DNA from: Deltaproteobacteria bacterium
GTDB taxonomy: Bacteria > Myxococcota_A > Polyangia > Haliangiales > JADYYK01
Length of the DNA stretch: 64,000 bases
Reading direction: 5' to 3'
Assembly (NCBI GenBank): GCA_020853705.1
Contig: JADYYK010000008.1
Location: forward strand, 24,393 to 88,392
In this document: piece by piece, positions 8,143-16,639 of the stretch
Layout of the letters: the number at the start of each line of letters is the position of its first letter
How positions within the stretch are numbered: position 1 is the first letter of the stretch
Notes under the pieces: generated by a model
Told to the model about the DNA's origin: nothing
What the model saw: only the letters and a program-made list of their open reading frames with translations
The model's database searches: none
Made by a program: the position numbers and the translations under genes

Positions 8143-8871
8143 ATGCGCAAGCCCGCCCTCACCATGATCCTGGCCCTGTCGTCAGCGGGGCTCATCGGCT
8201 GTGTCGTCCGCAGCGCCGGCCCGGGGAGCTCGGGTCCGGGGAGCTCGGGTCCGGGCAGCTCACGTCCTGCCCACGCCTCGGCCGAGACCCCCGGCCCCGC
8301 GCCCGCCCCCGGCGCCCCCGCGAGCGCACCCACGCCGCCCGATCAGGCCGCGCCGCCCGCGCTGGTCAGCGTGGCGCCGCCCGCGATGACGCCCGGCACC
8401 GTCGCGCCGGCACCCGCGCCGGCCCCGGCGCCCGCGCCGGCCCCGGTGGCCGCCGCGCCCTGGCCCGACCCCGCGTCGCTGACGCCGACCAAGCCCATCA
8501 CCTGCAAGGCCAACCAGGTCGTCACCCTGGCCAACGTCCTCATCGACAGCGCGGCCACCGCGATCGAGGCCCACGGCGCGTGCACGCTGAGCATCACGAA
8601 CAGCCGCATCATCGGCGCCAGGGCCGGCCTCGACATCCACGGCAGCGCCCGCGTCAAGCTGGTCAACACCTGGGTGCAGAGCGCCAACACCGCCATCGAG
8701 ATCCACGGCTCCGCCGCGCTCGACCTCGGCGGCTCCTGGCTGCAGGGCGACCGCAACGCGCTGGTCGCCCACGGCAGCGCCGCCATCACCGTGGCCAGCA
8801 CCCACTTCAAGGGCCAGGTCACGCGCAAGGGCTCGGTGGCCTGGAACGACGCCGGCGGCAACAGCCCATGA
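8143..8871 (+). CDS. Lipoprotein with Pro/Ala linker and parallel-beta-helix-like repeats
   Basis: 242 residues; AGGAGG lies 7 nt before ATG 8143. Lipobox LIGC, then three copies of GPGSS (15-bp DNA repeats at 8220-8264), then a long Ala/Pro linker to residue ~105. The C-terminal half has repeated units of about 23 residues in which a HGSA or HGAC turn recurs (AIEAHGAC, LDIHGSA, AIEIHGSA, ALVAHGSA), the pattern of a right-handed parallel beta helix. Such folds often sit on the cell surface. The stop overlaps the next start by 4 nt, so the GFA-like gene is translationally coupled. Function unknown. Confidence 0.75.
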   Translation: MRKPALTMILALSSAGLIGCVVRSAGPGSSGPGSSGPGSSRPAHASAETPGPAPAPGAPASAPTPPDQAAPPALVSVAPPAMTPGTVAPAPAPAPAPAPAPVAAAPWPDPASLTPTKPITCKANQVVTLANVLIDSAATAIEAHGACTLSITNSRIIGARAGLDIHGSARVKLVNTWVQSANTAIEIHGSAALDLGGSWLQGDRNALVAHGSAAITVASTHFKGQVTRKGSVAWNDAGGNSP

Positions 8872-9299
8872 GCGACGCCCCGCTGCACCACGGCGCCTGC
8901 CTGTGCGGCGCGGTGCGCTTCGAGGTGCGCTGCGCGCTGCCCGGGCCCGACGCCTGTCACTGCTCGCAGTGTCGCAAGACCTCGGGCCACTTCTGGGCGT
9001 CGACCGATCTGCCGCGCGGCGCGGTGACCATCCACGGCGCCGGCAACGTGACCTGGTATCAGTCGTCCGCCAAGGTGCGCCGCGGCTTCTGCGCCACCTG
9101 CGGCTCGGCGCTGTTCTGGGACCCTCTCGCGCGCGACTTCATCGCCATCGCGATGGGCGCCTTCGACCAGCCCACCGGGACCCAGCTGCGGGTGCACATC
9201 CACGTCGCCGACAAGGGCGACTACTACACGCTCGCCGACGGCGTGCCCGAGCACCCCCACGCCCCGGCCGCGCCGGCGCCGGCGTCCCCGACGACGTAA
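8868..9299 (+). CDS. GFA / CENP-V type zinc protein
   Basis: 143 residues. ATG 8868 overlaps the previous stop (ATGA). The family zinc ligands are all present: GACLCGAVRFE near the start, then CHCSQCRKTSG, then FCATCGSALFW, in the order and spacing of the glutathione-dependent formaldehyde-activating enzyme family. Most bacterial members of this family have not been shown to act on formaldehyde, so only the fold and zinc sites are safe. Probably cytoplasmic, since no signal peptide is present. The C-terminal tail is Ala/Pro-rich. Confidence 0.88.
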   Translation: MSDAPLHHGACLCGAVRFEVRCALPGPDACHCSQCRKTSGHFWASTDLPRGAVTIHGAGNVTWYQSSAKVRRGFCATCGSALFWDPLARDFIAIAMGAFDQPTGTQLRVHIHVADKGDYYTLADGVPEHPHAPAAPAPASPTT

Positions 9300-9329
9300 C
9301 CCAGCCCAGCCCACTCCAGGTCCGGACTA

Positions 9330-10283
9330 CTAGAACGTCATCCCCACCCCGACCAGCGCGCCCGACTGCATCGGGGTCGCCGCCACCGTCACGCCCGGGC
9401 AGCGCCGGCGCAACATCGGGATGCCCCAGCCCAGGCCCGCCCCGGTGGCCGCGCCGACCAGCACGTCGGTCAGGTAGTGCTTGTCGGCCGCCATGCGCAG
9501 GTAGCCGGTGGCCACCGCCAGCGTCAGCCCGCTGGCCCAGATCAGGCCGCGCCAGCGATAGCCGCGGATCGACGCCACCGTGCCGGCGCCCACCGCCAGC
9601 GAGAACGCCAGCGTGGTGTGGCCCGAGTAGAACGACAGGTTGGCGTCGTGCGACGTCGACTTGTCGCCCGGCGCCAGCGCGTGCTGATACGGGCGCTCGC
9701 GCATGGCCAGGAACTTGGTCAGCTGGTTGAGGTTGCCGGCGACCACGGCGGCGCCGGTGATCACGATGGCGTCGTCCAGCCAGCCGCCGAAGCGATCGTC
9801 GTGCGCCGCCGCCAGCCCGCCGAGGCCCAGCGCGACCCCAGGCAGCAGCGCATAGCCGGTCAGGTTCGACAGCCCGTTGGCGCGTGAGGTCTTGTCCCAC
9901 ACCACGGCGTCGCGCGCGCCGTCATCGAGGGCGTTGCCCGCGCACCAGCGACAGTGGCCCGGCGTCAGCTGGTCCTTCAGGAACTCGCTGCTGACATAGG
10001 CCGCGCCCGCCAGCGCCACGATGATGATGTCGCGCTTGCGCTTGACGCGCAGCTCACCGTGCCGGTGCCCGCCCGCGTTGCCGGCGACGCCCCCGCTGCC
10101 GGCGCTGCCCGCGCTGCCCGCGCCGTCCGCGCTGCGCGCGCTGCCCCCGTTGCCCCCGTTGCCCGCGCTGCCCGCGCTGCCAGCGCCGCCCGCGTCGTCG
10201 GCCTCGGCGCTGCCGGCGCCCGCACCCACACTCACCGCCATCGTCAGCACGAGCGCGAGCCTGCGAATCCGGGCGCGAAGCAT
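9330..10283 (-). CDS. PAP2-family phosphatase with silk-like N-terminal region
   Basis: 317 residues. An N-terminal signal/membrane segment is followed by ~50 residues made almost only of Gly, Ala, Ser and Asn (GSAGSAGNGG type). The phosphatase domain then shows the three PAP2 motifs: KFLAMRERPY (KxxxxxxRP), SFYSGHT (PSGH with Pro replaced by Tyr), and RMAADKHYLTDVL (R-x5-HxxxD). The catalytic histidines and Asp are kept. About five hydrophobic helices surround them. Expected to remove phosphate from a lipid or isoprenoid carrier on the outer face of the inner membrane. It is divergent from the papain-like gene. Confidence 0.85.
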   Translation of the reverse strand: MLRARIRRLALVLTMAVSVGAGAGSAEADDAGGAGSAGSAGNGGNGGSARSADGAGSAGSAGSGGVAGNAGGHRHGELRVKRKRDIIIVALAGAAYVSSEFLKDQLTPGHCRWCAGNALDDGARDAVVWDKTSRANGLSNLTGYALLPGVALGLGGLAAAHDDRFGGWLDDAIVITGAAVVAGNLNQLTKFLAMRERPYQHALAPGDKSTSHDANLSFYSGHTTLAFSLAVGAGTVASIRGYRWRGLIWASGLTLAVATGYLRMAADKHYLTDVLVGAATGAGLGWGIPMLRRRCPGVTVAATPMQSGALVGVGMTF

Positions 10284-10333
10284 GCGCCATTGTACTTTCC
10301 TTCTGCATGCCCGTCTGGGTATGCTGGCGCCCC

Positions 10334-11242
10334 ATGTCGCGCCTTGTCACATCTGTCCTGGCGCTGGCCGCAGCGCTGTCCTGCACCGCGGCCCTGACAC
10401 CCCGGGCCCACGCCGAGGGCCACGCGCCGTGGCCGGTCACGCGCGGCTGGACCACCGCCGACGAGGACGGCTTTGCCGCCTTCGCCGCCGCCATCGGGCG
10501 CGGCGTCGCCGCGGGCCGCTGTCACAAGCTGTCCGAGTGCCTGAATGACCCGGCCTCGAACCCGCTGCTCGATCCCAGCGAGCCGCCCTACGTCCTGCAC
10601 GCCGACTGCGCCGACGTGCCCTACGTGCTGCGCGCGATCTACGCCCAGCGCCACGGTCTGCCCTTCTCGTGGAGCGCCCACATGCGCGGCAACGGCCGCG
10701 ACTCGCGCTACCTGCGCGACGCCCGCCCCGACGGCTGGCGCGACGCCAGCGCCTACCCGACCACGCGCCAGCTCTTGAAGCGCATCGGCGGCGAGGTCAA
10801 CTCGGGCCACTTCCGCACCGCGCCCGACGTCGAGGGCTCCGACTTCTACAACGTGCGCGTCGAGCGCGGCGCCATCCGCGCCGGCACCACCTACTACGAT
10901 CCCAACGGCCACGTCCTGGTGGTCTACCAGATCACCGACAGCGGCGACGTCCTGATGTTCGACGGCCACCCCGACGGCAGCATCACGCACACCCGGCTCG
11001 GCCAGCAGGCCCTGGGCGGCCCGCGCCAGGGCGGCGGCTTCAAGAACTTCCGCCCGCTGGTGCTGCACCACGGTCGCGCCGTGCGCGTGCCCAACCCGCT
11101 GCTGCCCGACTGGGACCGCACCCCGCAGTCGGACCGCCGCCGCCACCTCGTGAACGGCCGCCCCGCCGCCTACGTCCCCTGGGTGCGCGCCCAGCTGGCC
11201 CGGCCGCGCCCGGCCCCGTCGGCCACCGCGCCGCGCAGCTGA
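10334..11242 (+). CDS. Secreted papain-like (NlpC/transglutaminase-type) protein, family not recognised
   Basis: 302 residues from ATG 10334; a GTG-free ATG at 10307 would add nine residues before the signal peptide (MSRLVTSVLALAAAL... AHA). Probable active-site elements are a Cys in HADCADVPYVLRA at the start of a helix, a His in DPNGHVLVVYQ and an acidic residue in MFDGHPDGS, the order Cys-His-Asp of papain-like folds. The NGHV strand after a cysteine helix is typical of NlpC/P60, CHAP and transglutaminase-like enzymes. No family is certain. Predicted to act in the periplasm or outside. It converges on the CPxGW gene with a 15-nt gap. Confidence 0.6.
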   Translation: MSRLVTSVLALAAALSCTAALTPRAHAEGHAPWPVTRGWTTADEDGFAAFAAAIGRGVAAGRCHKLSECLNDPASNPLLDPSEPPYVLHADCADVPYVLRAIYAQRHGLPFSWSAHMRGNGRDSRYLRDARPDGWRDASAYPTTRQLLKRIGGEVNSGHFRTAPDVEGSDFYNVRVERGAIRAGTTYYDPNGHVLVVYQITDSGDVLMFDGHPDGSITHTRLGQQALGGPRQGGGFKNFRPLVLHHGRAVRVPNPLLPDWDRTPQSDRRRHLVNGRPAAYVPWVRAQLARPRPAPSATAPRS

Positions 11243-11257
11243 AGCACCTCCGCCGGG

Positions 11258-12112
11258 TCAGTCCTTGCGGCACTGCGGCAGCTGCAGGTAGGGCAGGCCC
11301 GCCGCGGCAGGCGCGGCGGCGCCGGCGTACGAGTAGGTGCCCGCGCTGGCATAGCCGCCACCGCAGCAGCCGCTGGCCAGCGCGATGCCATAGCTCTGCG
11401 TGCTGACGGTGCCCACCAGCTCGTGACCATGCAGGCGGCGCTCGCCGGGTCCCAGCGAGCGGCCCCCGAAGGTGCCCGGCGCGCCCCCGTTGGGCAGCCC
11501 GACCAGGAAGCGACCGCGGGTGTCGGGCGCGCGCGACCAGCCGCTGGGGCAGTCATCGGGGAAGAACAGCAGGGTGCCGCGCGGCAGCTGCTGCGCCGAC
11601 GGCGCGGCGGTCTTCTCGCACGCCAGCAGCTGCAGGTAGGGCAGCCCGTTGTCGATGAGGTTGCCGCTGGCGTCCAGCGCCTGGCTGCCGGCGCCGGCCA
11701 GGTTGCCGTTGCCCGAGCCGGCGACGCCCACGAACGAGGTCGCGCTGGTGGTCAGCATGCCGGTGATGGTGTGCTCGTGGCCGCGCTGCTCGCGCGGGCG
11801 CAGCGGGGTGCCCTCGCTGGCGGTGCCGCGATCGGTGCCATCGGGCGAGGCCATCAGGGTGCGGCCGCCGGCGGCGTCGAAGTTGCGCCAGCCGGTCGGG
11901 CAAGCGGCGCGATTGAACCAGGACACCGCGCCGACCGGGATGCTGTCGCGGGTCGGCTCGGGTTCGGGGTCTGTCCCGGCGTCGACCTCGGGGTCAGGGG
12001 GCAGGCTGGCGTCGATGGCGTCGCCATCATCACCGGCGTTGCCCGAGGCGCAGCCCGCGCCCGCGGCCCCCGCGGCGACGGTCAGCAGCAGCGCGCAGGT
12101 CAGGACGCGCAT
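11258..12112 (-). CDS. Lipoprotein with two CPxGW (tail-collar-like) modules
   Basis: 284 residues from ATG 12112, which overlaps the stop of the upstream gene (TGATG). Lipobox AGAGCASG, then an acidic Pro linker with PEPEPT. Two similar modules follow, each with a CPxGW start and a GR(F/T)L turn: ACPTGWRNFDAAGGRTLM and DCPSGWSRAPDTRGRFLVG, then a histidine-rich strand (EHTITG, LHGHELVG) and a closing PYLQLLAC or PYLQLPQC. This layout resembles phage tail-collar domains. The gene pairs with its shorter relative upstream. Likely a surface-displayed protein; ligand unknown. Confidence 0.7.
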   Translation of the reverse strand: MRVLTCALLLTVAAGAAGAGCASGNAGDDGDAIDASLPPDPEVDAGTDPEPEPTRDSIPVGAVSWFNRAACPTGWRNFDAAGGRTLMASPDGTDRGTASEGTPLRPREQRGHEHTITGMLTTSATSFVGVAGSGNGNLAGAGSQALDASGNLIDNGLPYLQLLACEKTAAPSAQQLPRGTLLFFPDDCPSGWSRAPDTRGRFLVGLPNGGAPGTFGGRSLGPGERRLHGHELVGTVSTQSYGIALASGCCGGGYASAGTYSYAGAAAPAAAGLPYLQLPQCRKD

Positions 12113-12570
12113 CACTGCTTCTCGCACACGAACAGCTGCGCGAAGGGCAGCCCGGTGGGGGAGGGGTCGGTGTCACCCTGCAAGCCATAGCGCTGCGCGC
12201 GCGCGGCGGAGTTGTTGCCGCCCGCGGCCGCCGAGATGGTCTTGACCGGCAGCTCGACGGTGCCGAGGAAGCTGTGCTGGTGGCGGCGATCCTCGCGGTC
12301 ACCCAGCGCGGTGCCGATCTGGACCCCGACCTCGGTCGGCGTGGTGACGGCGACCAGCATGCGCCCGGTGGCCAGGTTCACCGGCGCCCAGCCGACCGGG
12401 CAGCTGCGCACCTCGGGCGAGAAGAAGGCCACCGTGCCCGCGGGCGCGCCGTCAGGCCCCGGACTGGGCTCGCCCGCCGCGCTGCCGTGGCGCTCGCGAG
12501 ACAGCATGACCGGCGCCACCGCCAGCCCGGTCACCACCGCGATGAGTCCCCACGTGCGCAAAGACCGCAT
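12112..12570 (-). CDS. Exported protein with one CPxGW (tail-collar-like) module
   Basis: 152 residues from ATG 12570, preceded by AGGAGG; 15 further in-frame codons upstream are less likely. An N-terminal hydrophobic segment (WGLIAVVTGLAVAPVML) serves as signal or anchor. The rest is a single copy of the module repeated twice in the downstream neighbour: SCPVGWAPVNLATGRMLV, RRHQHSFLG and a final PFAQLFVCEKQ. The two genes therefore come from duplication and are coupled by a TGATG overlap. The upstream region carries two matching palindromes that may be operators. Confidence 0.7.
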   Translation of the reverse strand: MRSLRTWGLIAVVTGLAVAPVMLSRERHGSAAGEPSPGPDGAPAGTVAFFSPEVRSCPVGWAPVNLATGRMLVAVTTPTEVGVQIGTALGDREDRRHQHSFLGTVELPVKTISAAAGGNNSAARAQRYGLQGDTDPSPTGLPFAQLFVCEKQ

Positions 12571-12628
12571 GACTGCCTCCTGCCTGCCGGCCCGTGAACG
12601 CCCGGACGATAGCAAGAACCGGTCGCGA

Positions 12629-12644
12629 GTGAAACACGTTTCAC
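12629..12644. promoter_or_regulatory. Operator-like palindrome, copy 1
   Basis: GTGAAAC-AC-GTTTCAC, a 7-bp perfect dyad with a 2-nt centre, in the divergent region between the CPxGW genes and fmt. The core TGAAACACGTTTCA recurs exactly at 12694-12707. Dyads of this kind are typical sites for LacI- or TetR-family repressors; no regulator gene is next to it. Confidence 0.55.
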
Positions 12645-12693
12645 TTTCTGAGCGTCAATCATCGACATCTGCCGAAATTGGTCGGGCCATTTG

Positions 12694-12707
12694 TGAAACA
12701 CGTTTCA
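12694..12707. promoter_or_regulatory. Operator-like palindrome, copy 2
   Basis: TGAAACACGTTTCA, identical to the core of the first copy and 64 bp from it start to start (about six helical turns), so both would face the same side of the DNA. It is 80 bp upstream of the fmt start. Confidence 0.55.
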
Positions 12708-12786
12708 AGGCGGGTCGCCAGGTTGCGTCGCCTCTGCCAGCGTGGTGGTCGACAGCAGCGCCAGCCCCGTGTCATAAGCCGGGCCG

Positions 12787-13707
12787 ATGAGAGTCCTGTT
12801 CATGGGTTCGCCCGAGATCGCGGTGCCCACGCTGGAGGCAGTCGCCGGCGCGCACACCGTCGTCGCCGTGGTGACCCAGCCCGACCGCCCGCGCGGCCGC
12901 GGTCAGGACGTCGCCGCCCCCGCGGTCAAGCTGGCCGCCCAGCGCCTCGGCCTGCCCGTGCTGCAGCCGCAGAAGATCCGCACCCCGGAGTTCGAGGCCG
13001 AGCTGCGCGCGCTGGCCCCCGACGTCGGCGTGGTCATCGCCTACGGCCGCATCCTGCCCGCCAGCATCCTCGGCGTGCCGCGCCACGGCTGCCTCAACGT
13101 GCACGCCTCGCTGCTGCCGCGCTACCGCGGCGCCGCCCCCATCCAGTGGTCGATCATCCGCGGCGAGCGCGAGACCGGCGTCACCCTGATGCGCATGGAC
13201 GTCGGCCTCGACACCGGCCCCATGCTGCTCGAGCGCCGCGTCGCCATCAGCGATGACGACACCACCGGCACGCTGACCACCAAGCTGGCGCCGCTGGGCG
13301 CCGAGGTCACCCTCGACGGCCTCGGGCGCCTGGCCGCCGGCACCCTGACCGAGACGCCCCAGGATCACGCCCAGCACACCCTGGCGCCGATGCTGGACAA
13401 GAGCGCGGGCAAGGTCGACTTCACGCAGCCGGCGCGCGCGGTGTCCTGCCTGGTGCGCGGCGTCGATCCCTGGCCAGGCGCCACCTGCCTGCTGGGCGGC
13501 GAGGTCCTCAAGCTGTTCGGGCCGCGCGTGCTGTCGGGCACCGCGCCGCCGGGCACCGTGCTGGGCGCCGACCGCGACGGCCTGGTGGTGGCCTGCGGCG
13601 AGGGCGCCATCGCCTTCGCCGAGCTGCAGCTGCCCGGGCGCAAGCGCATGAGCGCGCGCGCCCTGCTGGTCGGGCGCCCCATCCCGCCCGGCACGGTGCT
13701 GTCATGA
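12787..13707 (+). CDS. fmt: Methionyl-tRNA formyltransferase
   Basis: 306 residues, usual family length. Formylates the amino group of Met-tRNA(fMet) using 10-formyl-tetrahydrofolate, needed for bacterial translation start. The catalytic set is intact: Asn 104 and His 106 in CLNVHASLLPRYRGAAPIQW and Asp 142 in VGLDTGPML; the N-terminal MGSPEIAVP is the family start. The C-terminal barrel contains WPGATCLL. The stop overlaps rsmB by 4 nt; fmt-rsmB is a widely conserved pair, though def (deformylase) is not adjacent here. Confidence 0.96.
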   Translation: MRVLFMGSPEIAVPTLEAVAGAHTVVAVVTQPDRPRGRGQDVAAPAVKLAAQRLGLPVLQPQKIRTPEFEAELRALAPDVGVVIAYGRILPASILGVPRHGCLNVHASLLPRYRGAAPIQWSIIRGERETGVTLMRMDVGLDTGPMLLERRVAISDDDTTGTLTTKLAPLGAEVTLDGLGRLAAGTLTETPQDHAQHTLAPMLDKSAGKVDFTQPARAVSCLVRGVDPWPGATCLLGGEVLKLFGPRVLSGTAPPGTVLGADRDGLVVACGEGAIAFAELQLPGRKRMSARALLVGRPIPPGTVLS

Positions 13708-15071
13708 CCAAGGCCCGCCGCGGCCCCCGCGACATCGCGCGCGAGGTGCTGTCGCGCCTGGAGCAGGAGGACGCCTGGGCCACGCCGGCGCTGTCGGCCG
13801 CGCTGGAGCGCTCGTCGCTGTCGCCCGCCGACCGCGGCCTGTGCACCGAGCTGGTCTATGGCGTGGTGCGCAACCGCGAGCGCCTCGATCGCGCCCTGAC
13901 CGCGCACATGCCCAAGGGGCTACCCAAGCGCGACTGGATCGTCGCCAACGCCCTGCGCATCGCGGCCTACCAGCTCCTGATGCTCGACCGCGTGCCCGCG
14001 CACGCCGCGGTCGACGACGCCGTCAACGCCATCAAGGCGCTGCGCGGCGACAGCATGGGCGGCTTCGCCAACGCCGTGCTGCGCAAGCTGGCCACCAGCG
14101 GCGAGCCGCCGCTGCCGCCGCCCGGCCTCGAGCGCATCGCCATCGAGCACTCGCTGCCGCGCTGGATCCTGGACAGCCTGGCCGCCGCGCTGGGCGATCC
14201 CCCGCTCGCCGAGCTCGACGCCGCGGCCGCCGCCACCGTCGCCCCGCCCACGCTGTCCCTGCGCGTGACCGCGCGCGCGCCCTCGCGCGACGCCGCCCTG
14301 GCGCGCCTGGCCGCCGAGCGCCCCGAGGCCACCCTGGAGCCCTCGCCGCTCCTGCCCGAGGCCATCCTCGCGCGCGGCCTGCAGCAGCCGCAGGCCACCG
14401 GGGCCAGCAGCGACGGCTGGATCGTGGCCCAGGACGTCGGCGCCCAGCTCATCGCGCGCATGCTGGCGCCGGCCGCCGACGCCCGCGTGCTCGACGCCTG
14501 CGCCGGTCGCGGCGGCAAGACCCTGCACCTTCACGATCTCGGCGCCCACGATCTCACCGTGGTCGACCTGGCGCAGGCCAAGCTGTCGGCCATGGCCGAC
14601 CTGGCGCGCGCGACCGGGGTGACCCCGCGCCGCATGCTGGCCTGCGATCTCACCGACGCCGTCGCCACCCGCGCCGCCCTCGGTGAGGCCAGCTTCGACG
14701 CCGTGCTGCTCGACGCCCCGTGCAGCGGCCTCGGCGTGCTGCGCCGCCACCCCGAGGCCAAGCTGCGCCGCGCCGCCACTGACCCCGCGCGCATGGCCGA
14801 GTTGACCGCGCGCATCATCGACAACGTCGCCCCCCTGGTCGCCCCTGGCGGCGTCCTGGTCTTCGCGGTGTGCACCTTCACCCCCGAGGAGACCGAGGCC
14901 CAGCTCGGACGCCTGCTGGCCAAGCACCCCTTCAGCCTCGAACCACCCCCCGCGCAGCCCGGCGTCGACTGGGCCGCCGTTACCGACGCCCGCGGCGTCA
15001 TGCGCACCTTCCCGCACCGCCACCAGGCCGACGCCTTCTTCGCCGCCCGCCTGCGCCGCCGCAGCACTTGA
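13704..15071 (+). CDS. rsmB: 16S rRNA (cytosine-967-C5) methyltransferase
   Basis: 455 residues. N-terminal NusB-like RNA-binding domain (AREVLSRLEQEDAWATPAL ... YQLLMLDRVPAHAAVDDAV) and a C-terminal Rossmann methyltransferase domain with an SAM-binding LDACAGRGGKT, the DAPCSGLGVLRRHPE motif and the second cysteine in VFAVCTFTPEE; the two cysteines are the family's catalytic and release residues. Methylates C967 of 16S rRNA in E. coli numbering. Coupled to fmt by an ATGA overlap. Confidence 0.94.
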   Translation: MTKARRGPRDIAREVLSRLEQEDAWATPALSAALERSSLSPADRGLCTELVYGVVRNRERLDRALTAHMPKGLPKRDWIVANALRIAAYQLLMLDRVPAHAAVDDAVNAIKALRGDSMGGFANAVLRKLATSGEPPLPPPGLERIAIEHSLPRWILDSLAAALGDPPLAELDAAAAATVAPPTLSLRVTARAPSRDAALARLAAERPEATLEPSPLLPEAILARGLQQPQATGASSDGWIVAQDVGAQLIARMLAPAADARVLDACAGRGGKTLHLHDLGAHDLTVVDLAQAKLSAMADLARATGVTPRRMLACDLTDAVATRAALGEASFDAVLLDAPCSGLGVLRRHPEAKLRRAATDPARMAELTARIIDNVAPLVAPGGVLVFAVCTFTPEETEAQLGRLLAKHPFSLEPPPAQPGVDWAAVTDARGVMRTFPHRHQADAFFAARLRRRST

Positions 15072-15086
15072 CGCTACAATAGGCCC

Positions 15087-15416
15087 GTGGGCCTCGACCT
15101 CCACCGCCTCGCCGAGGAGCGCAGCCTGGCCTTGCACAGGCTGGTGGTCGAGCGCGCCCGCACCGATCCCCAGGTCCTGCGCAAGGCCCGCCAGCGTGTC
15201 AGTGAGTGGCTGGTCACTGGCGCCACTGCACGCTTCTACGCCGAAGCCTGGGCCGAGCTCCTGCGCCGCCCCGACGAGGCCATCTTCGCGGCGCTGGTCG
15301 ACGGCAGCGAGGCCGCGCGCGCGCTGCGGCAGACGACACCTTTCGCGGGCGTCATCGATCCGCGCACCCGCTGGCGCCTCTGGCGCGAGGTCCGCAGCCG
15401 TCTCGAGGCCGCGTGA
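15087..15416 (+). CDS. Small hypothetical protein, first gene of DUF6036-type cassette
   Basis: 109 residues from GTG 15087, all helical in appearance: HRLAEERSLALHRLVVERARTDP, then RKARQRVSEWLVTG and YAEAWAELLRRPDEAI. No signal peptide. The stop overlaps the following GTG start by 4 nt, so the two proteins are made together. Its partner is a nucleotidyltransferase-like protein. I do not recognise the family; the size, helical content and position fit an antitoxin-like or partner protein. Both genes sit inside the fmt-rsmB-rpe housekeeping run. Confidence 0.65.
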   Translation: MGLDLHRLAEERSLALHRLVVERARTDPQVLRKARQRVSEWLVTGATARFYAEAWAELLRRPDEAIFAALVDGSEAARALRQTTPFAGVIDPRTRWRLWREVRSRLEAA

Positions 15417-15955
15417 AGCGGCACCAGCTCGAGCACATCATCCGCGCGTCAGCCGACCTGGCAGACGACGACGAGATCATCGTCATCGGCAGCCAGTCGG
15501 TACTCGCACAGTTCCCCGATGCCCCGGCCGTGCTCCTGGTCTCGAACGAGGCCGATGTGTTTCCCAAGAACCATCCCGAACGCTGGGAGCTCATCGACGG
15601 CTCGATCGGCGAGGGCTCTCCCTTCCACGACACCTTCGGCTACTACGCGCAGGGGGTCGAGGAGGGCACGGCGGTGTTGCCCGCGGGCTGGAAAGACCGG
15701 CTGGTGCCCATCCGCAACGCCAACACCCGCGGCGCCGCCGGGCTGTGTCTCGAGATCCACGACCTGGCGCTGTCGAAGTACGTCGCCGGGCGGGACAAGG
15801 ATCGTGTCTTCCTGCGGGCGGCGGTGCAGCACGGACTGCTCGATCGCGCCACGCTGCTTGCCCGCGTCCCTGCCGTGGCGCTGGGCCCTGCCCAGCAGGC
15901 GCGTCTCCTCGACCTCATCGCCGCGGACTTCGCCAACCTCCCGCCGTCGCCCTGA
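15413..15955 (+). CDS. DUF6036-like nucleotidyltransferase-fold protein
   Basis: 180 residues from GTG 15413, overlapping the previous TGA. The N-terminal core reads like a minimal nucleotidyltransferase: IVIGSQSVLAQFP (hG[GS] helix) followed by SNEADVFP at the position of the DxD metal site, though the first acidic residue is Glu. Later HDLALSKYVAGRDKDRVFLRAAV matches the conserved lower half of DUF6036/AbiEii-like proteins (a KL-x-AxRxKDxxD-type element). Members of this wider group include toxins of type IV systems. Activity here is inference. Confidence 0.7.
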   Translation: MKRHQLEHIIRASADLADDDEIIVIGSQSVLAQFPDAPAVLLVSNEADVFPKNHPERWELIDGSIGEGSPFHDTFGYYAQGVEEGTAVLPAGWKDRLVPIRNANTRGAAGLCLEIHDLALSKYVAGRDKDRVFLRAAVQHGLLDRATLLARVPAVALGPAQQARLLDLIAADFANLPPSP

Positions 15956-15973
15956 CTTTGCTACCTTCCGTCC

Positions 15974-16639
15974 ATGCCGCGTCCGCTGATCGCGCCGTCG
16001 ATTCTGTCTGCTGATTTTGGCCGGCTGGCCGAGGAGCTACGCGCCATCGAGGTGGGCGGCGCCGACTATGTCCATGTCGACGTCATGGACGGGCACTTCG
16101 TGCCCAACCTGACGCTGGGGCCACCCGTGATCGAGTGGGTGCGCAAGGCGACCAAGCTGCCGCTCGACGTGCACCTCATGATCGAAGACCCCGACGCGTC
16201 GATCCCGCAGTATGCCGCCGCCGGGGCCGACCTCATCTCGGTGCACGCCGAGGCCTGCACCCACCTGCATCGCACGCTGCAGCTCATCCGCTCGCTGGGC
16301 AAGCGCGCCGCGGTCGCGCTCAACCCGGCCACGCCGCTCGACAGCATTCGCTACGTGCTCGGCGACGTCAGCATGATCCTGCTCATGACGGTCAACCCCG
16401 GTTTCGGTGGCCAGCAGTTCATCGACGCCGTGCTGCCCAAGATCCGCGAGCTGCGCGCGCTGGCCCCCGACCTCGACATCGAGGTCGACGGTGGTATCAA
16501 GCCCGCCAACATCGCCCGCGTCGCCGCCGCCGGCGCCAACGTCTTCGTGGCCGGCAGCGCGGTGTTCGGTCAGCCCGACTATCGCAGCGTGATCGGCGCC
16601 CTGCGCAGCGGCGCCGAGTCGGCCGCGGCCGCGGCATGA
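15974..16639 (+). CDS. rpe: Ribulose-phosphate 3-epimerase
   Basis: 221 residues, full family length. Interconverts ribulose 5-phosphate and xylulose 5-phosphate (pentose phosphate and Calvin pathways). The TIM-barrel metal ligands and catalytic acids are visible: His 34 and Asp 36/39 in [14 protein letters not shown], His 67 in LDVHLMIE, and the Asp in [19 protein letters not shown] is the phosphate-side loop. The stop overlaps the next gene by 4 nt. In many genomes rsmB and rpe are adjacent; here a two-gene cassette separates them. Confidence 0.96.
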   Translation: MPRPLIAPSILSADFGRLAEELRAIEVGGADYVHVDVMDGHFVPNLTLGPPVIEWVRKATKLPLDVHLMIEDPDASIPQYAAAGADLISVHAEACTHLHRTLQLIRSLGKRAAVALNPATPLDSIRYVLGDVSMILLMTVNPGFGGQQFIDAVLPKIRELRALAPDLDIEVDGGIKPANIARVAAAGANVFVAGSAVFGQPDYRSVIGALRSGAESAAAAA

